64,000 nt of DNA from NCBI RefSeq assembly GCF_003725775.1, contig NZ_RJSG01000002.1, positions 62,001 to 126,000 on the forward strand, given 5' to 3'. Shown piece after piece: positions 1-7,500 of this stretch (position 1 is the first letter of the stretch; the number at the start of each line of letters is the position of its first letter). This DNA comes from Nocardioides marmorisolisilvae. Its GTDB lineage: Bacteria > Actinomycetota > Actinomycetes > Propionibacteriales > Nocardioidaceae. The translations under genes and the position numbers were made by a program. A model generated the notes under the pieces. The model had not been told where the DNA came from, did not search any database, and saw nothing but the letters and a program-made list of their open reading frames with translations.

Positions 1-228
1 CTCGACCAGGCCGCGGACGTGGTTCCGTTCATCGATCTCGACGGGGTCTACAAGCTCGTCGGCGACTTCGACAAGCGCTTCAAGTCCGGTGCGCCGTCGC
101 TGCGCCAGGCCGAGTCGCTGATCGTCGACGGCGACTGGACCTTCGGCGAGAACGTCACCGTGATCGGCTCGGTGAAGCTCTCCGGCGAGCACGGGCGCGT
201 CGAGTCGGGCACGGTACTGACCGACTAG
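1..228 (+). CDS. UTP-glucose-1-phosphate uridylyltransferase, C-terminal part
   Basis: Only the last 75 codons are in the window; the reading frame is open from base 1. The segment holds the end of the catalytic domain (a GAPSL motif) followed by the start of the left-handed beta-helix tail typical of the eukaryotic-type UDPGP family (PF01704), with the GDWTFGENV and GSVKL signature strands. The enzyme makes UDP-glucose from UTP and glucose-1-phosphate in the cytoplasm for cell-wall and glycolipid synthesis. It ends with TAG nine bases before moeA, so the two are probably cotranscribed. M. tuberculosis has galU in the same place before moeA1 (established knowledge). The family is clear but the N-terminus is not visible. 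Confidence 0.85.
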   Translation, partial: LDQAADVVPFIDLDGVYKLVGDFDKRFKSGAPSLRQAESLIVDGDWTFGENVTVIGSVKLSGEHGRVESGTVLTD

Positions 229-237
229 GTTGGGGCC

Positions 238-1479
238 ATGGCTTCCCCCGGACCCGAGCCCATCAGCGTCGACGCGCACCTGGAGCTGATCCTCGATCGG
301 ATCACCGAGCTCCCGGCCTACGACCAACCGCTGCTGGAGACGATGGGCTTGCCGGTCGTCGAGGACATCATCTCGCCGATCTCGCTGCCGGTCTTCGACA
401 ACTCCGCGATGGACGGGTACGCCGTCGTCTTCAAGGACGTCGCCGAGGCCAGCCCCGAGAAGCCGGTGCATCTGCCGGTCGTCGGCGAGATCGCCGCCGG
501 GCAGACGACCATCTTCGCGATGTCCCCGGGCACGGCCGTCCGGATCATGACCGGTGCGCCGATCCCGACCGGCTGCACGGCCGTCGTGCCGGTCGAGCAC
601 ACCGACGACGGCGTGGTGAAGGTGCTGATCAGCCAGGCGCCCGTCGAGGGCCAGCACATCCGCCGGGCCGGTGAGGACATCAAGGCGGGCGACGTGCTCC
701 TCAAGGCCGGCGACCGCTTCGACGCCCGTCGCCTCGGGCTGCTCGCCAGCGTCGGCATCGGCCGGGTCTCCACCCGTCCGCGTCCGCGCGTGGTGATCAT
801 GTCGACCGGCTCGGAGCTCGTCGAGCCCGGCGAGGTGCTGGGCAAGGACCGGATCTACGACTCGAACTCCTACCTGCTCGCTGCCGCAGCCCGGCAGGCC
901 GGCGCGATCGCCTACCGGGTGACCGCGACGCCGGACGACCCCGAGACCTTCGTCGAGGCGCTCTCGGACCAGCTGGTCCGCGCCGACCTGGTGGTCACCA
1001 GCGGCGGCGTCAGCAAGGGCACGCACGACGTGGTCAAGGAGGCACTGTCCCGGCTGGGCACCGTCTCCTTCCACGAGGTCGCCATGCAGCCCGGCAAGCC
1101 GCAGGGCTTCGGCGTGGTCGGGGAGGACTCGACGCCGATCTTCACGCTGCCCGGCAACCCGGTCTCGGCGTACGTGTCCTTCGAGATGTTCGTGGCCCCG
1201 GCGCTGCGCAAGATGATGGGCCGTACGCCGTACAGCCGGTCGCTCGTGCGGGCGCAGATCACCTCGACGGTGTCCTCGATGCCGGGTCGCCGCCAGTTCC
1301 TGCGCGGCTTCTTCGAGCCGAAGGTCGGTGGTTCGACGGTGACGCCGGTCGGCGGCGCGGGTTCGCACCTGATGGGCGGGCTGTCCCAGTCGAACGCGTT
1401 GATCGTGCTCGGCGAGGACCTGACGCTCGCCAAGGAGGGCTCCGACGTGCCGGTGATCCTGCTGGACCGGGACTACTGA
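238..1479 (+). CDS. moeA: Molybdopterin molybdotransferase MoeA / gephyrin-like Glp
   Basis: A 413-residue, full-length MoeA. It inserts molybdate into adenylylated molybdopterin, the last step of Mo-cofactor synthesis. Visible signatures are FDNSAMDGYA (about 53-62) in the substrate cleft, STGSEL (about 189) and TSGGVSKGTHD (about 254) in the MPT-binding subdomain, and LPGNPVSA (about 304). The ATG start follows the UGPase stop by nine bases, and the TGA overlaps the moaC start as ATGA. The sepX/glpR homologue at 3117 belongs to the same neighbourhood. In Corynebacterium the Glp/GlpR pair links a MoeA-like protein to FtsZ and the divisome, so this copy may act in division, in Moco synthesis, or in both. 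The family is certain; the cellular role is inference. Confidence 0.95.
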   Translation: MASPGPEPISVDAHLELILDRITELPAYDQPLLETMGLPVVEDIISPISLPVFDNSAMDGYAVVFKDVAEASPEKPVHLPVVGEIAAGQTTIFAMSPGTAVRIMTGAPIPTGCTAVVPVEHTDDGVVKVLISQAPVEGQHIRRAGEDIKAGDVLLKAGDRFDARRLGLLASVGIGRVSTRPRPRVVIMSTGSELVEPGEVLGKDRIYDSNSYLLAAAARQAGAIAYRVTATPDDPETFVEALSDQLVRADLVVTSGGVSKGTHDVVKEALSRLGTVSFHEVAMQPGKPQGFGVVGEDSTPIFTLPGNPVSAYVSFEMFVAPALRKMMGRTPYSRSLVRAQITSTVSSMPGRRQFLRGFFEPKVGGSTVTPVGGAGSHLMGGLSQSNALIVLGEDLTLAKEGSDVPVILLDRDY

Positions 1480-1976
1480 TGACCGAGAACTCCACCGGGT
1501 CCGACGGACCGCGCCTGACCCACGTGGACGAGTCCGGGGCAGCCCGGATGGTCGACGTCTCCGGCAAGGAGGTCGCCGCGCGCGTCGCCACCGCCTCGGG
1601 GCGGGTGCTGGTCTCGGACGAGGTCGTGGCGCTGCTGCGCGGCGAGGGCGTGCCCAAGGGTGACGCCCTCGGCGTGGCCCGTGTTGCCGGGATCATGGCG
1701 GCCAAGCGGACCCCGGACCTCGTCCCGCTCTGCCACCCGTTGGCGATCTCCGGGGTCGAGATCGACCTCGAGGTCCTCGACGACGCCGTGGCGATCACGG
1801 CCACCGTGCGCACCTCCGACCGGACCGGGGTGGAGATGGAAGCGCTGACCGCCGTCTCGGTCGCCGCCCTCACGGTGGTGGACATGGTGAAGGCCGTGGA
1901 CAAGGCTGCGGTCATCACCGATGTCCGGGTGGAGTCGAAGACGGGCGGTAAGAGCGGACCATGGGAGCGCAGCTGA
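1479..1976 (+). CDS. moaC: Cyclic pyranopterin monophosphate synthase MoaC
   Basis: 165 residues, the usual MoaC length. MoaC turns 3',8-cyclo-7,8-dihydro-GTP into cyclic pyranopterin monophosphate, the first stable Moco intermediate. The conserved LVPLCHPL segment (about 81-88) and the GVEMEALTAVSVAALT helix (about 112-127) are present. The start ATG overlaps the moeA stop (ATGA) and its 3' end overlaps the mog start by 16 bases, so the three genes are translationally coupled. No MoaA, MoaE or MoaD lies in the window; they must be elsewhere if the pathway is complete. Confidence 0.95.
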   Translation: MTENSTGSDGPRLTHVDESGAARMVDVSGKEVAARVATASGRVLVSDEVVALLRGEGVPKGDALGVARVAGIMAAKRTPDLVPLCHPLAISGVEIDLEVLDDAVAITATVRTSDRTGVEMEALTAVSVAALTVVDMVKAVDKAAVITDVRVESKTGGKSGPWERS

Positions 1977-2443
1977 AGGCCGGAGTGGTCGTCGCGTCCA
2001 ACCGCGCCGCCGCCGGCGTCTACGCCGACACCACCGGTCCGCTCATCGTCAAGGCGCTCCGCGCCGACGGCTGGGAGGTCGAGGAGGCCGCCGTCGTTCC
2101 GGACGGCGAACCGGTCGCCGAGGCGATCCGGGCTGCTATCGCGAGAGGTGCCCGTGCGGTGCTGACCACCGGCGGCACCGGACTCACGCCCACGGACCGC
2201 ACGCCTGAGGTGACCCGTCCGCTGCTGGACCGCGAGGTCCCCGGTATCGCCGAGGCCATCCGGGCCTTCGGGGTCGCGAACGGAATCCCCACCGCGGCCC
2301 TCTCGCGCGGCCTGGCCGGGATCTCGGGCGAAGCCTTGGTCATCAACCTGCCGGGATCGACCGGGGGAGTGCGCGACGGTCTGGCCGTCGTCGTCCCGCT
2401 CCTGCGCCACGCGGTCGACCAGATCATCGGGAGCGACCACTGA
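1961..2443 (+). CDS. mog: Molybdopterin adenylyltransferase (MogA/MoaB family)
   Basis: 160 residues of the MogA/MoaB fold, which adenylylates molybdopterin before molybdate insertion by MoeA. The TTGGTG motif (about 68-73) followed by TPTDRTPE, and the NLPGS motif (about 130), form the MPT-binding site. The start lies inside moaC, so it is the third gene of the moeA-moaC-mog run. MogA and MoaB cannot be told apart by eye. The downstream acetyltransferase begins at or inside this gene's stop codon. Confidence 0.92.
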   Translation: MGAQLKAGVVVASNRAAAGVYADTTGPLIVKALRADGWEVEEAAVVPDGEPVAEAIRAAIARGARAVLTTGGTGLTPTDRTPEVTRPLLDREVPGIAEAIRAFGVANGIPTAALSRGLAGISGEALVINLPGSTGGVRDGLAVVVPLLRHAVDQIIGSDH

Positions 2444-3033
2444 GCCCGCGCGGCTGGCCGGCCGAGCTCGAGCACGGCTCGTTGCGGCTGCGCCCGCTGT
2501 CCGTCCGGGACAAGAAGGCGTGGCGCCTGGTCCGCGAGCGCAATCTGGTCTGGTTGAGCCGGTGGGACGCCACCACGCCCCCGGGTGCCGAGGCCCGGCC
2601 ACGGACCTTCGGATCGATGGTGCGCACGATGCACGCCGAGGCCCGGGCCGGACGGCAGCTGCCGTTCGCCGTCGAGTACGAGGGCCGGTTCGTCGGTCAG
2701 CTGACGATCAACAACGTGACCCGTGGCTCCGCGCAGTTCGCCTCGATCGGTTACTGGATCGACGAGCGCTACGCCGGCCGCGGCCTGATCACCCGCGCGG
2801 TCGCGATGGCCGTCGACCACTGCTTCTTCGTCCTCAAGCTGCACCGCGTCGAGGTGGCCATCCGGCCCGAGAACGCGGCGTCGCTGCGGGTCGTCGAGAA
2901 GCTCGGCATCACCGAGATCGGGTTCGCGCCGCGCTTCCTGCACATCGACGGCGACTGGCGCGACCACCGGCTCTTCGCCATCTGCAAGGAGGACGCACCG
3001 AAGGGGCTGGTGGACCGGCTCGACCACTCCTGA
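2440..3033 (+). CDS. GNAT acetyltransferase, RimJ-like
   Basis: A GNAT-fold N-acetyltransferase of the RimJ/RimL type, which uses acetyl-CoA to acetylate protein N-termini or small amines. The acetyl-CoA loop is represented by the RYAGRGL segment, followed by the C-terminal pattern NAASLRVVEKLG that closes most GNAT domains. The conserved N-terminal part (SPRGWPAELEHGSLRLRPL) extends upstream of the first ATG/GTG/TTG-type start (TTG 2482). The only codon able to include it is CTG at 2440, overlapping the mog stop as CTGA, so I annotate that start. If CTG is not used, TTG 2482 gives 183 residues. rimJ is in this position in M. tuberculosis too. Confidence 0.85.
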   Translation: MSPRGWPAELEHGSLRLRPLSVRDKKAWRLVRERNLVWLSRWDATTPPGAEARPRTFGSMVRTMHAEARAGRQLPFAVEYEGRFVGQLTINNVTRGSAQFASIGYWIDERYAGRGLITRAVAMAVDHCFFVLKLHRVEVAIRPENAASLRVVEKLGITEIGFAPRFLHIDGDWRDHRLFAICKEDAPKGLVDRLDHS

Positions 3034-3116
3034 TTCTCAGGAGTCACAGGAGTGATCTCGCGACACACCGATGCGCCTGCGTCACGCGGAACCGTGGCGC
3101 TCCTACGCTCTGCCGT

Positions 3117-3926
3117 GTGGACCTGTCAGGAATGATCTTCGTGGCTCTCGCCATCGGATGGGCCGTCTACCTGCTGCCGAAGGCCCTTCGGCACCACGAC
3201 GAGGAGGACCGGCGCCGCAGCGTCGAGGAGTTCTCCGACTCCGTCAGGGTCGTCGGCCGCGGCGTCGTCCAGACTGTCCGCGCCCACACCGCCCGCGTGG
3301 CCGAGCCCAGTGATTCGTTGGTTGAGCCTGTCGAAACCCGCCCCACCCTCACCCGCGAGGCAGCGCGCAACGCCGCCCGTCGTCGTCGCCGGGTCCTGGC
3401 CCTGCTGATCTCGACGCTGGCCGTGGTCTCGGTGACCAGCTTCCTCTCCTACACGCCGAGCTTCACGATCGCGATCCCGGTCATCCTGATCGCCGCGTTC
3501 CTCGTGACCGCCCGGCTCACAGTCCGGGCGCAGCAAGCGGTACGCCGTTCTGCGCCCGTCCAGCAGATCGAGGACGACGCCGAGGAGCCCGCCTCCGTGG
3601 TGGTTGAGCCTGTCGAAACCGTCGCCGACCTCGACGGCGAGGACACCCAGGGCCTGTCCCGCGACGAGCTCGCCGAGGTCGTCGGCGAGCCGGTCCTCGA
3701 CGAGGGCGGCCTCTGGGACCCGCTGCCGGTCACGCTGCCGACGTACGTCAACAAGGCGCGCGCCCGCCGCACGGTGCGCACCATCGAGATCACTGCGGCG
3801 ACCACCGGGATCACCTCGTCCGGCCACGACGCCGCCGACAGCGAGCTGGCCCGCGAGGCCGAGCTCCAGGCGGAGGTCGAGGCAGAGGTCGACGTCATCG
3901 ACACGCCCAAGGCAGCCGGGGCCTAA
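3117..3926 (+). CDS. SepX/GlpR-like divisome membrane protein
   Basis: 269 residues. The N-terminus (an amphipathic start, one hydrophobic helix with a WAVYLLP end, then a charged RHHDEED stretch and the S.RVVGRG segment) matches the actinobacterial SepX/GlpR family as I know it. Two further hydrophobic helices lie near residues 93-138, and the rest is an acidic cytoplasmic tail. SepX (Streptomyces) and GlpR (Corynebacterium, receptor of the gephyrin-like Glp) act with FtsZ at septa. A -10 box TACGCT (3104-3109) lies seven bases before GTG 3117, fitting a leaderless transcript. Two copies of a 19-base interspersed repeat are read in frame, giving LVEPVET near residue 68 and VVEPVET near residue 162, probably in disordered linkers. 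Confidence 0.75.
   Translation: MDLSGMIFVALAIGWAVYLLPKALRHHDEEDRRRSVEEFSDSVRVVGRGVVQTVRAHTARVAEPSDSLVEPVETRPTLTREAARNAARRRRRVLALLISTLAVVSVTSFLSYTPSFTIAIPVILIAAFLVTARLTVRAQQAVRRSAPVQQIEDDAEEPASVVVEPVETVADLDGEDTQGLSRDELAEVVGEPVLDEGGLWDPLPVTLPTYVNKARARRTVRTIEITAATTGITSSGHDAADSELAREAELQAEVEAEVDVIDTPKAAGA
3320..3338 (+). repeat. Interspersed 19-bp repeat, in-frame copy 1 in sepX/glpR
   Basis: GGTTGAGCCTGTCGAAACC. The same 19-mer is at 3602, 28558 and 36585, with inverted or variant copies near 11940, 25206 and 25235. Here it is inside a coding sequence and is translated as part of LVEPVET. Confidence 0.8.
3602..3620 (+). repeat. Interspersed 19-bp repeat, in-frame copy 2 in sepX/glpR
   Basis: A second exact copy of GGTTGAGCCTGTCGAAACC in the same gene and in the same frame (VVEPVET), 282 bases (94 codons) after the first. 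The whole-codon spacing keeps the frame. Confidence 0.8.
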
Positions 3927-3974
3927 CCCGATTCGGACTAATCCGGAGCCGGTGGTAACTTTTCCTCTGCACTT

Positions 3975-4051
<77 letters not shown>

Positions 4052-4052
4052 G

Positions 4053-4078
4053 AAGGCCGCCTCCGGGCGGTCTTTTGG
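4053..4078 (+). terminator. Candidate terminator after tRNA-Ala
   Basis: A GC-rich hairpin (AAGGCCGCC, loop TCCG, GGCGGTCTT) runs into a short T-run right after the tRNA, as expected for an intrinsic terminator. Confidence 0.6.
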
Positions 4079-4240
4079 TTTCAGTACCTTGATGTTGAAC
4101 CGACCGAGACGGCCATGGTCGGGGACAGCAGCCGGTTCGCACCTGGTCCATCGAAAAGTGTTTGCTCCGAGGCCCCTCGTGTTCACCTGATGGGGCAACC
4201 TGCTGGGACATACTCCGGGGACATCTCGGAAGGAGTCCCC

Positions 4241-5215
4241 ATGTCCAATCCAACTCTCAGCCGCCGAACCGTTCTCGCAGGCGGCGCCGCCGTCGCTCTC
4301 GGCGCGACGCAGCTGTTCACCGCAGGAGCTGCCGAGGCCGTCAAGATCGGAATGCCTGGTCGGTGTGCTCTCGGTGCCTACGTCAAGGCAGATCTCGACG
4401 TCAACCCAGGCATCTCGGAGCCGTGGAGCCTGGAAGCGGTCATTGATCGCACGTTGCGGATCGGCCACAACTTTCAGCAGTGGGACACCCCGTACGACGG
4501 GAAGGTCAAGGACGCGCTTGCGCGGGACATTGCAGCTCAGCGAACTCCACTCCTCACCTGGGGGGCGGGTCCCATGAGCACCGTCGCAGCGACCAACGCC
4601 GGCGACAACGACCTCAAGATTCGAACGCAGGCTCAGAATCTGAAGGCTCTCGGCAAACTGACGTTCTTGCGCTTCACGTGGGAGATGGACCTCGACACTC
4701 GGGGGTACTACGTGGATAAGCCCACCTATCGCAGTGCGATGCGGCGCGTCTACGGCCTGTTCCAGGATGAGGGTGCCACCAACGTTCGCTTCGTCTTCTG
4801 TCCGACGTGGCAGGCGTACAAGGACGGCGCAGCTGACGCACTGTCGTACTACCCGGGCGATGACTACGTCGACTGGGTCGGCGCGGACGGGTACGCGCGT
4901 CCCTGGAACAGCTACGCGACGTTGCCCACCATGTTCGGAGCGTTCCACGACTTTGGCGAGCTGCACGGCAAGCCCATGATGATTGCGGAAACTGGCGTTC
5001 ACCACGCTACTGGCGCAGTCGCGACACCCGCGGACTGGATCAACCGAATGGCGAGCGACCTGAAGAACTCGTTGCCCGGGATTCGGGCTTGCCTCTACTT
5101 CGACACGACCGGCACCGACGCGGACAAGAACAACTGGCGCATCGAGGGGCATGCCCAGTCGGGCGTCGCCTTCAAGTCTGTCGCTGCTGACCCGTACATG
5201 CAGGTCGAGTTCTGA
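4241..5215 (+). CDS. Secreted GH26-like glycoside hydrolase (Tat signal)
   Basis: 324 residues from ATG 4241, preceded by GGAAGGAG. The N-terminus carries a twin-arginine signal (SRRTVLAGGAAVALG), so the protein is likely exported folded. The mature part looks like a TIM-barrel glycosidase of the GH26 (mannanase-like) type: FLRFTWEMD near residue 145 carries the expected acid/base Glu after strand 4, DWVGADGYARPW is a central strand, and MIAETGV near residue 246 would carry the nucleophile Glu. The substrate is unknown, with beta-mannan or another beta-glycan possible. Codon use looks less GC-rich than the neighbours, and it lies directly downstream of a tRNA gene, a classic entry site, though I see no att repeat. 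Confidence 0.65.
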   Translation: MSNPTLSRRTVLAGGAAVALGATQLFTAGAAEAVKIGMPGRCALGAYVKADLDVNPGISEPWSLEAVIDRTLRIGHNFQQWDTPYDGKVKDALARDIAAQRTPLLTWGAGPMSTVAATNAGDNDLKIRTQAQNLKALGKLTFLRFTWEMDLDTRGYYVDKPTYRSAMRRVYGLFQDEGATNVRFVFCPTWQAYKDGAADALSYYPGDDYVDWVGADGYARPWNSYATLPTMFGAFHDFGELHGKPMMIAETGVHHATGAVATPADWINRMASDLKNSLPGIRACLYFDTTGTDADKNNWRIEGHAQSGVAFKSVAADPYMQVEF

Positions 5216-5236
5216 CCAACTGAGCTCGAAAACAAC

Positions 5237-5271
5237 AGGAAGGCCGTCCCAAAGGGGCGGCCTTCCTGCTT
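5237..5271. terminator. Bidirectional terminator hairpin
   Basis: A 14-bp stem (5237-5250 with 5254-5267, one U-G pair) closes an AAA loop between the convergent hydrolase gene and the DUF1059 gene. A short T-rich stretch follows on the + strand. It can serve both transcripts. Confidence 0.8.
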
Positions 5272-5279
5272 TCACACAC

Positions 5280-5465
5280 TCAGGCGCTGACGACCTCGAC
5301 GATGTTGCCGGCGATCGCCTCGAGCATCTCCGGGCCGACCTCGGGGACGCCGTGGTCCTGCATGGCGTGCACGGTGACGAGCTCGAGGATCCGCTCCTTG
5401 CTGTCCTCCTCGAAACGGGCCGAGCAGCCCGGGACAGCGTCTCCGCAAGAAAGCGAGTACTTCAT
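5280..5465 (-). CDS. DUF1059 family small protein
   Basis: 61 residues (MKYSLSCGD start, two N-terminal Cys, then a helical stretch with VTVHAMQDHGVPE). This matches the DUF1059 pattern: a small, probably metal-binding domain of unknown function. Its ATG overlaps the stop of the kinase-like gene upstream (ATGA on the minus strand), and a strong AGGAGG lies before the start, so the two genes are one unit. Function unknown; a link to the kinase-like protein is inferred only from coupling. Confidence 0.75.
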   Translation of the reverse strand: MKYSLSCGDAVPGCSARFEEDSKERILELVTVHAMQDHGVPEVGPEMLEAIAGNIVEVVSA

Positions 5466-6355
5466 GATTTTCCTCCTAGGTCGCGCGGGATGCGCGTGTA
5501 CAAAACTGTGATGTCGTCGTCGCCCTCGGCGCCGAGCACGCCGCCGTGAGCGACCGTGAGAGCGCGGGCCAGGTAGAGGCCGAGCGTCACGCCGGTGTTG
5601 TCGTCGTTCGAGCCGAACGGGTCGAAGAGCGCCTTGAGGACCAGCGGGCTGATCGGTTCGCCCCGGCGTACGACGCGGATCTCGGTCCAGGTGCCGACCT
5701 CGGCCACCTCGAGGGAGACCGACGCCGGGGCCGGGTCGCGGTGCGCGGTGGTCCACAGGTCGCGCAGGATCCGGGCCATCAGCATCGGGTCGGCGTACAC
5801 GTCGAGGTCGGCACCCTCGGCGATCTCCGGCCGTCCCGGCAGGGTGCGGCAGATCGCCGGCAGGTTGACCTGCTCGATGCCGACCCGCACGCGGCCGAGC
5901 GAGACGCTCGCGGCCAGCTCGACGTCGTAGATGTTCTCCGAGAGGCGCCCGAGGGCGTCGTTGAGGTGCTCGACGGCGTCCGCGACCTCCTCCGGCGGCA
6001 CTTCCTCCTCGGCCAGCTCCATCGCCCAGCCCTTGGCGACCGTCACCGGCGAGCGGAGCTCGTGGGCGAAGGCGGCCAGGAACCGGTCCCGCTGCCGAGC
6101 GTCCTCGGTGTCGGGACGGTTGGTCACCGCAGCGGCTCCGGCGACCAGGAAGTCGCGGACCCAGCGGTGCACGATCTGGGCCTCGATGTCCCACTCCTGG
6201 GCGACGCTCTCGGTGGTCCGACCGCCCAGCACCTCGAGCACCATCGCGACGCGCAGGTCCGAGCTGGAGGCAGCCGTCACCCGCGGTTCGACCTGGTCGA
6301 CCGCCAGCGTCGGCCGCACCAGCAGCGGCCGGCGCAGGATCGGTGCCTCGGACAT
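5462..6355 (-). CDS. HTH plus histidine-kinase-like protein, degenerate ATPase
   Basis: 297 residues. Residues about 31-80 form a transposase-like helix-turn-helix (RVAMVLEVLGGRTTESVAQEW, then VHRWVRDF). Then comes a HisKA-type helix with the phospho-acceptor box AFAHELRSPVT (about 95-105) and a C-terminal HATPase region with an F-box-like DPFGSNDD and a G2-like GVTLGLYLARALTVAHGG. The N-box Asn (usually NLLxNA) is replaced by DLWTTA, and the G1 DxGxG box is missing (VVRRGEPIS). There is no membrane or sensor domain. I read it as a cytosolic regulator descended from a kinase, possibly without ATP turnover. It is followed by the coupled DUF1059 gene. Confidence 0.75.
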   Translation of the reverse strand: MSEAPILRRPLLVRPTLAVDQVEPRVTAASSSDLRVAMVLEVLGGRTTESVAQEWDIEAQIVHRWVRDFLVAGAAAVTNRPDTEDARQRDRFLAAFAHELRSPVTVAKGWAMELAEEEVPPEEVADAVEHLNDALGRLSENIYDVELAASVSLGRVRVGIEQVNLPAICRTLPGRPEIAEGADLDVYADPMLMARILRDLWTTAHRDPAPASVSLEVAEVGTWTEIRVVRRGEPISPLVLKALFDPFGSNDDNTGVTLGLYLARALTVAHGGVLGAEGDDDITVLYTRIPRDLGGKS

Positions 6356-6375
6356 GGGTGTGGACTCCTCGTTGA

Positions 6376-7374
6376 TCAGTACGCGTACCCCCAGGCCGTT
6401 GCGTTACCGAACGCGTAGGGCATGGGAGGAGCGTCTGACTTATGGACGGCGCAGTAGGCGTCTCGTGACGCGGAAGACTGCACCAGAGGCAGGTAGGACT
6501 GGCTGGTCAGGATTCCCTGGGCCGCGAGATTGGCCTCGTTCTCGATGTTCGCCGCGACCAGGGCCCGGGCTGCGGGCGTGGGTGCGTTGACCAGCGCCTC
6601 CGCGTTGCGCCAGGCGTTCTCGCGCCAGGCGGAGACCAGCTGGAACAGCGCCCAGTTGCCGATCCCGAACGGGTCCTGGGTGTCGTCCATCGCCGGGTCG
6701 AAGCGCTGCGCGAACTCCGCGATCAGCGGTGCGGTGGCGTCGTACAGCCAGGCCTCGACGGCGTCGTAGTCCGGCTTGCGGCTCGAACCGTCCGGCGCGA
6801 CCAGTCCGACCGCTGCCATCACGTACGGCAGGTCGCGGTTGATGTGCGCGTTCATGCCGAGCAGCAGGTCACCGGTGCCGCTGACCTTCTTGTTCTTCGC
6901 GGCGTCGAACGCGGTCAGCCAGGCCTGCGGCACCGCCGTACGGTTCCCGCCCTGCCAGTTGTAGTACGCGTCGGTGTAGTACCGCGCGAAGACGGCGTCG
7001 ACGTGGTTGAAGTACGGCACGTCCTGGTAGTAGCCGGGGATGTCGCGGGTGTAGCCGTAGAGCTGGGTCATGCGGACGTAGGCCCGCGCGAAGACCGCGT
7101 TGTGGCTGCAGCTGGCCGCGGTGTCGTCGGCGATCCGGCTCTGCTCCTTGAGCGTGCCCTTCAGGCAGCTCGGGCGGCCGGCGACGCAGTCGTTGTCACT
7201 GCTCGGCACGTACTGGTCGGTCCATCCCGGCAGGTACGACGACCACGGGACGTAGGGCAGCAGGTCGGCGTGGGCCGGAGCCGTGGTGCCCACGGTGACG
7301 AAAGAGCTGAGTACCGCGGCGGTCAGGACCCCCATCCAGATCCGCCCACGGCGTAGCAAGAACCTCGCGTACAT
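6376..7374 (-). CDS. DUF5995 family secreted protein
   Basis: 332 residues from the ATG that follows a GGGAGGGG ribosome site; a longer frame to 7440 has no such site. An N-terminal signal peptide with basic residues and the core VLTAAVLSSFVTVGTTAPAH ends near residue 37. The mature part has the DUF5995 hallmarks GMNAHINRDLPYVMAAVG and DPFGIGNWALFQL. Members are helical proteins of unknown activity; the His/Asn/Asp cluster suggests a metal site (inference). An array of GTCCT/AGGAC half-sites lies upstream. Confidence 0.75.
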   Translation of the reverse strand: MYARFLLRRGRIWMGVLTAAVLSSFVTVGTTAPAHADLLPYVPWSSYLPGWTDQYVPSSDNDCVAGRPSCLKGTLKEQSRIADDTAASCSHNAVFARAYVRMTQLYGYTRDIPGYYQDVPYFNHVDAVFARYYTDAYYNWQGGNRTAVPQAWLTAFDAAKNKKVSGTGDLLLGMNAHINRDLPYVMAAVGLVAPDGSSRKPDYDAVEAWLYDATAPLIAEFAQRFDPAMDDTQDPFGIGNWALFQLVSAWRENAWRNAEALVNAPTPAARALVAANIENEANLAAQGILTSQSYLPLVQSSASRDAYCAVHKSDAPPMPYAFGNATAWGYAY

Positions 7375-7408
7375 CGCACCCCTCCCAAGAGCGTTGTTTG
7401 CGTAGAAC

Positions 7409-7447
7409 AGGACTCTTGTCCTATTTAGGACGTTTGTCACTAGTCCT
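7409..7447. promoter_or_regulatory. GTCCT/AGGAC half-site array upstream of DUF5995 gene
   Basis: Contains the inverted repeat GTCCTA-TT-TAGGAC (7418-7431), flanked by another AGGAC at 7409 and a GTCCT at 7443. Starts at 7409, 7418 and 7427 are nine bases apart. It looks like a multi-site operator for an unknown regulator; nothing else in the window carries it. Confidence 0.5.
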
Positions 7448-7500
7448 TATGGGTGGCTCGGGCCACGCCGAACGGTGGAGGGGTGGTCAGAAGAGATTGG

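Noticed and set aside
5462-6355. Transposase remnant suggested by the N-terminal HTH of the kinase-like protein
   Set aside because: The frame is continuous, no inverted repeats or DDE motif are near, and the HTH is joined in frame to a kinase-like region.
7350-7362. A third hairpin element (GTAGCAA near 7354)
   Set aside because: There is no TTGCTAC partner at the 37-base spacing, so it is a chance match in coding DNA.
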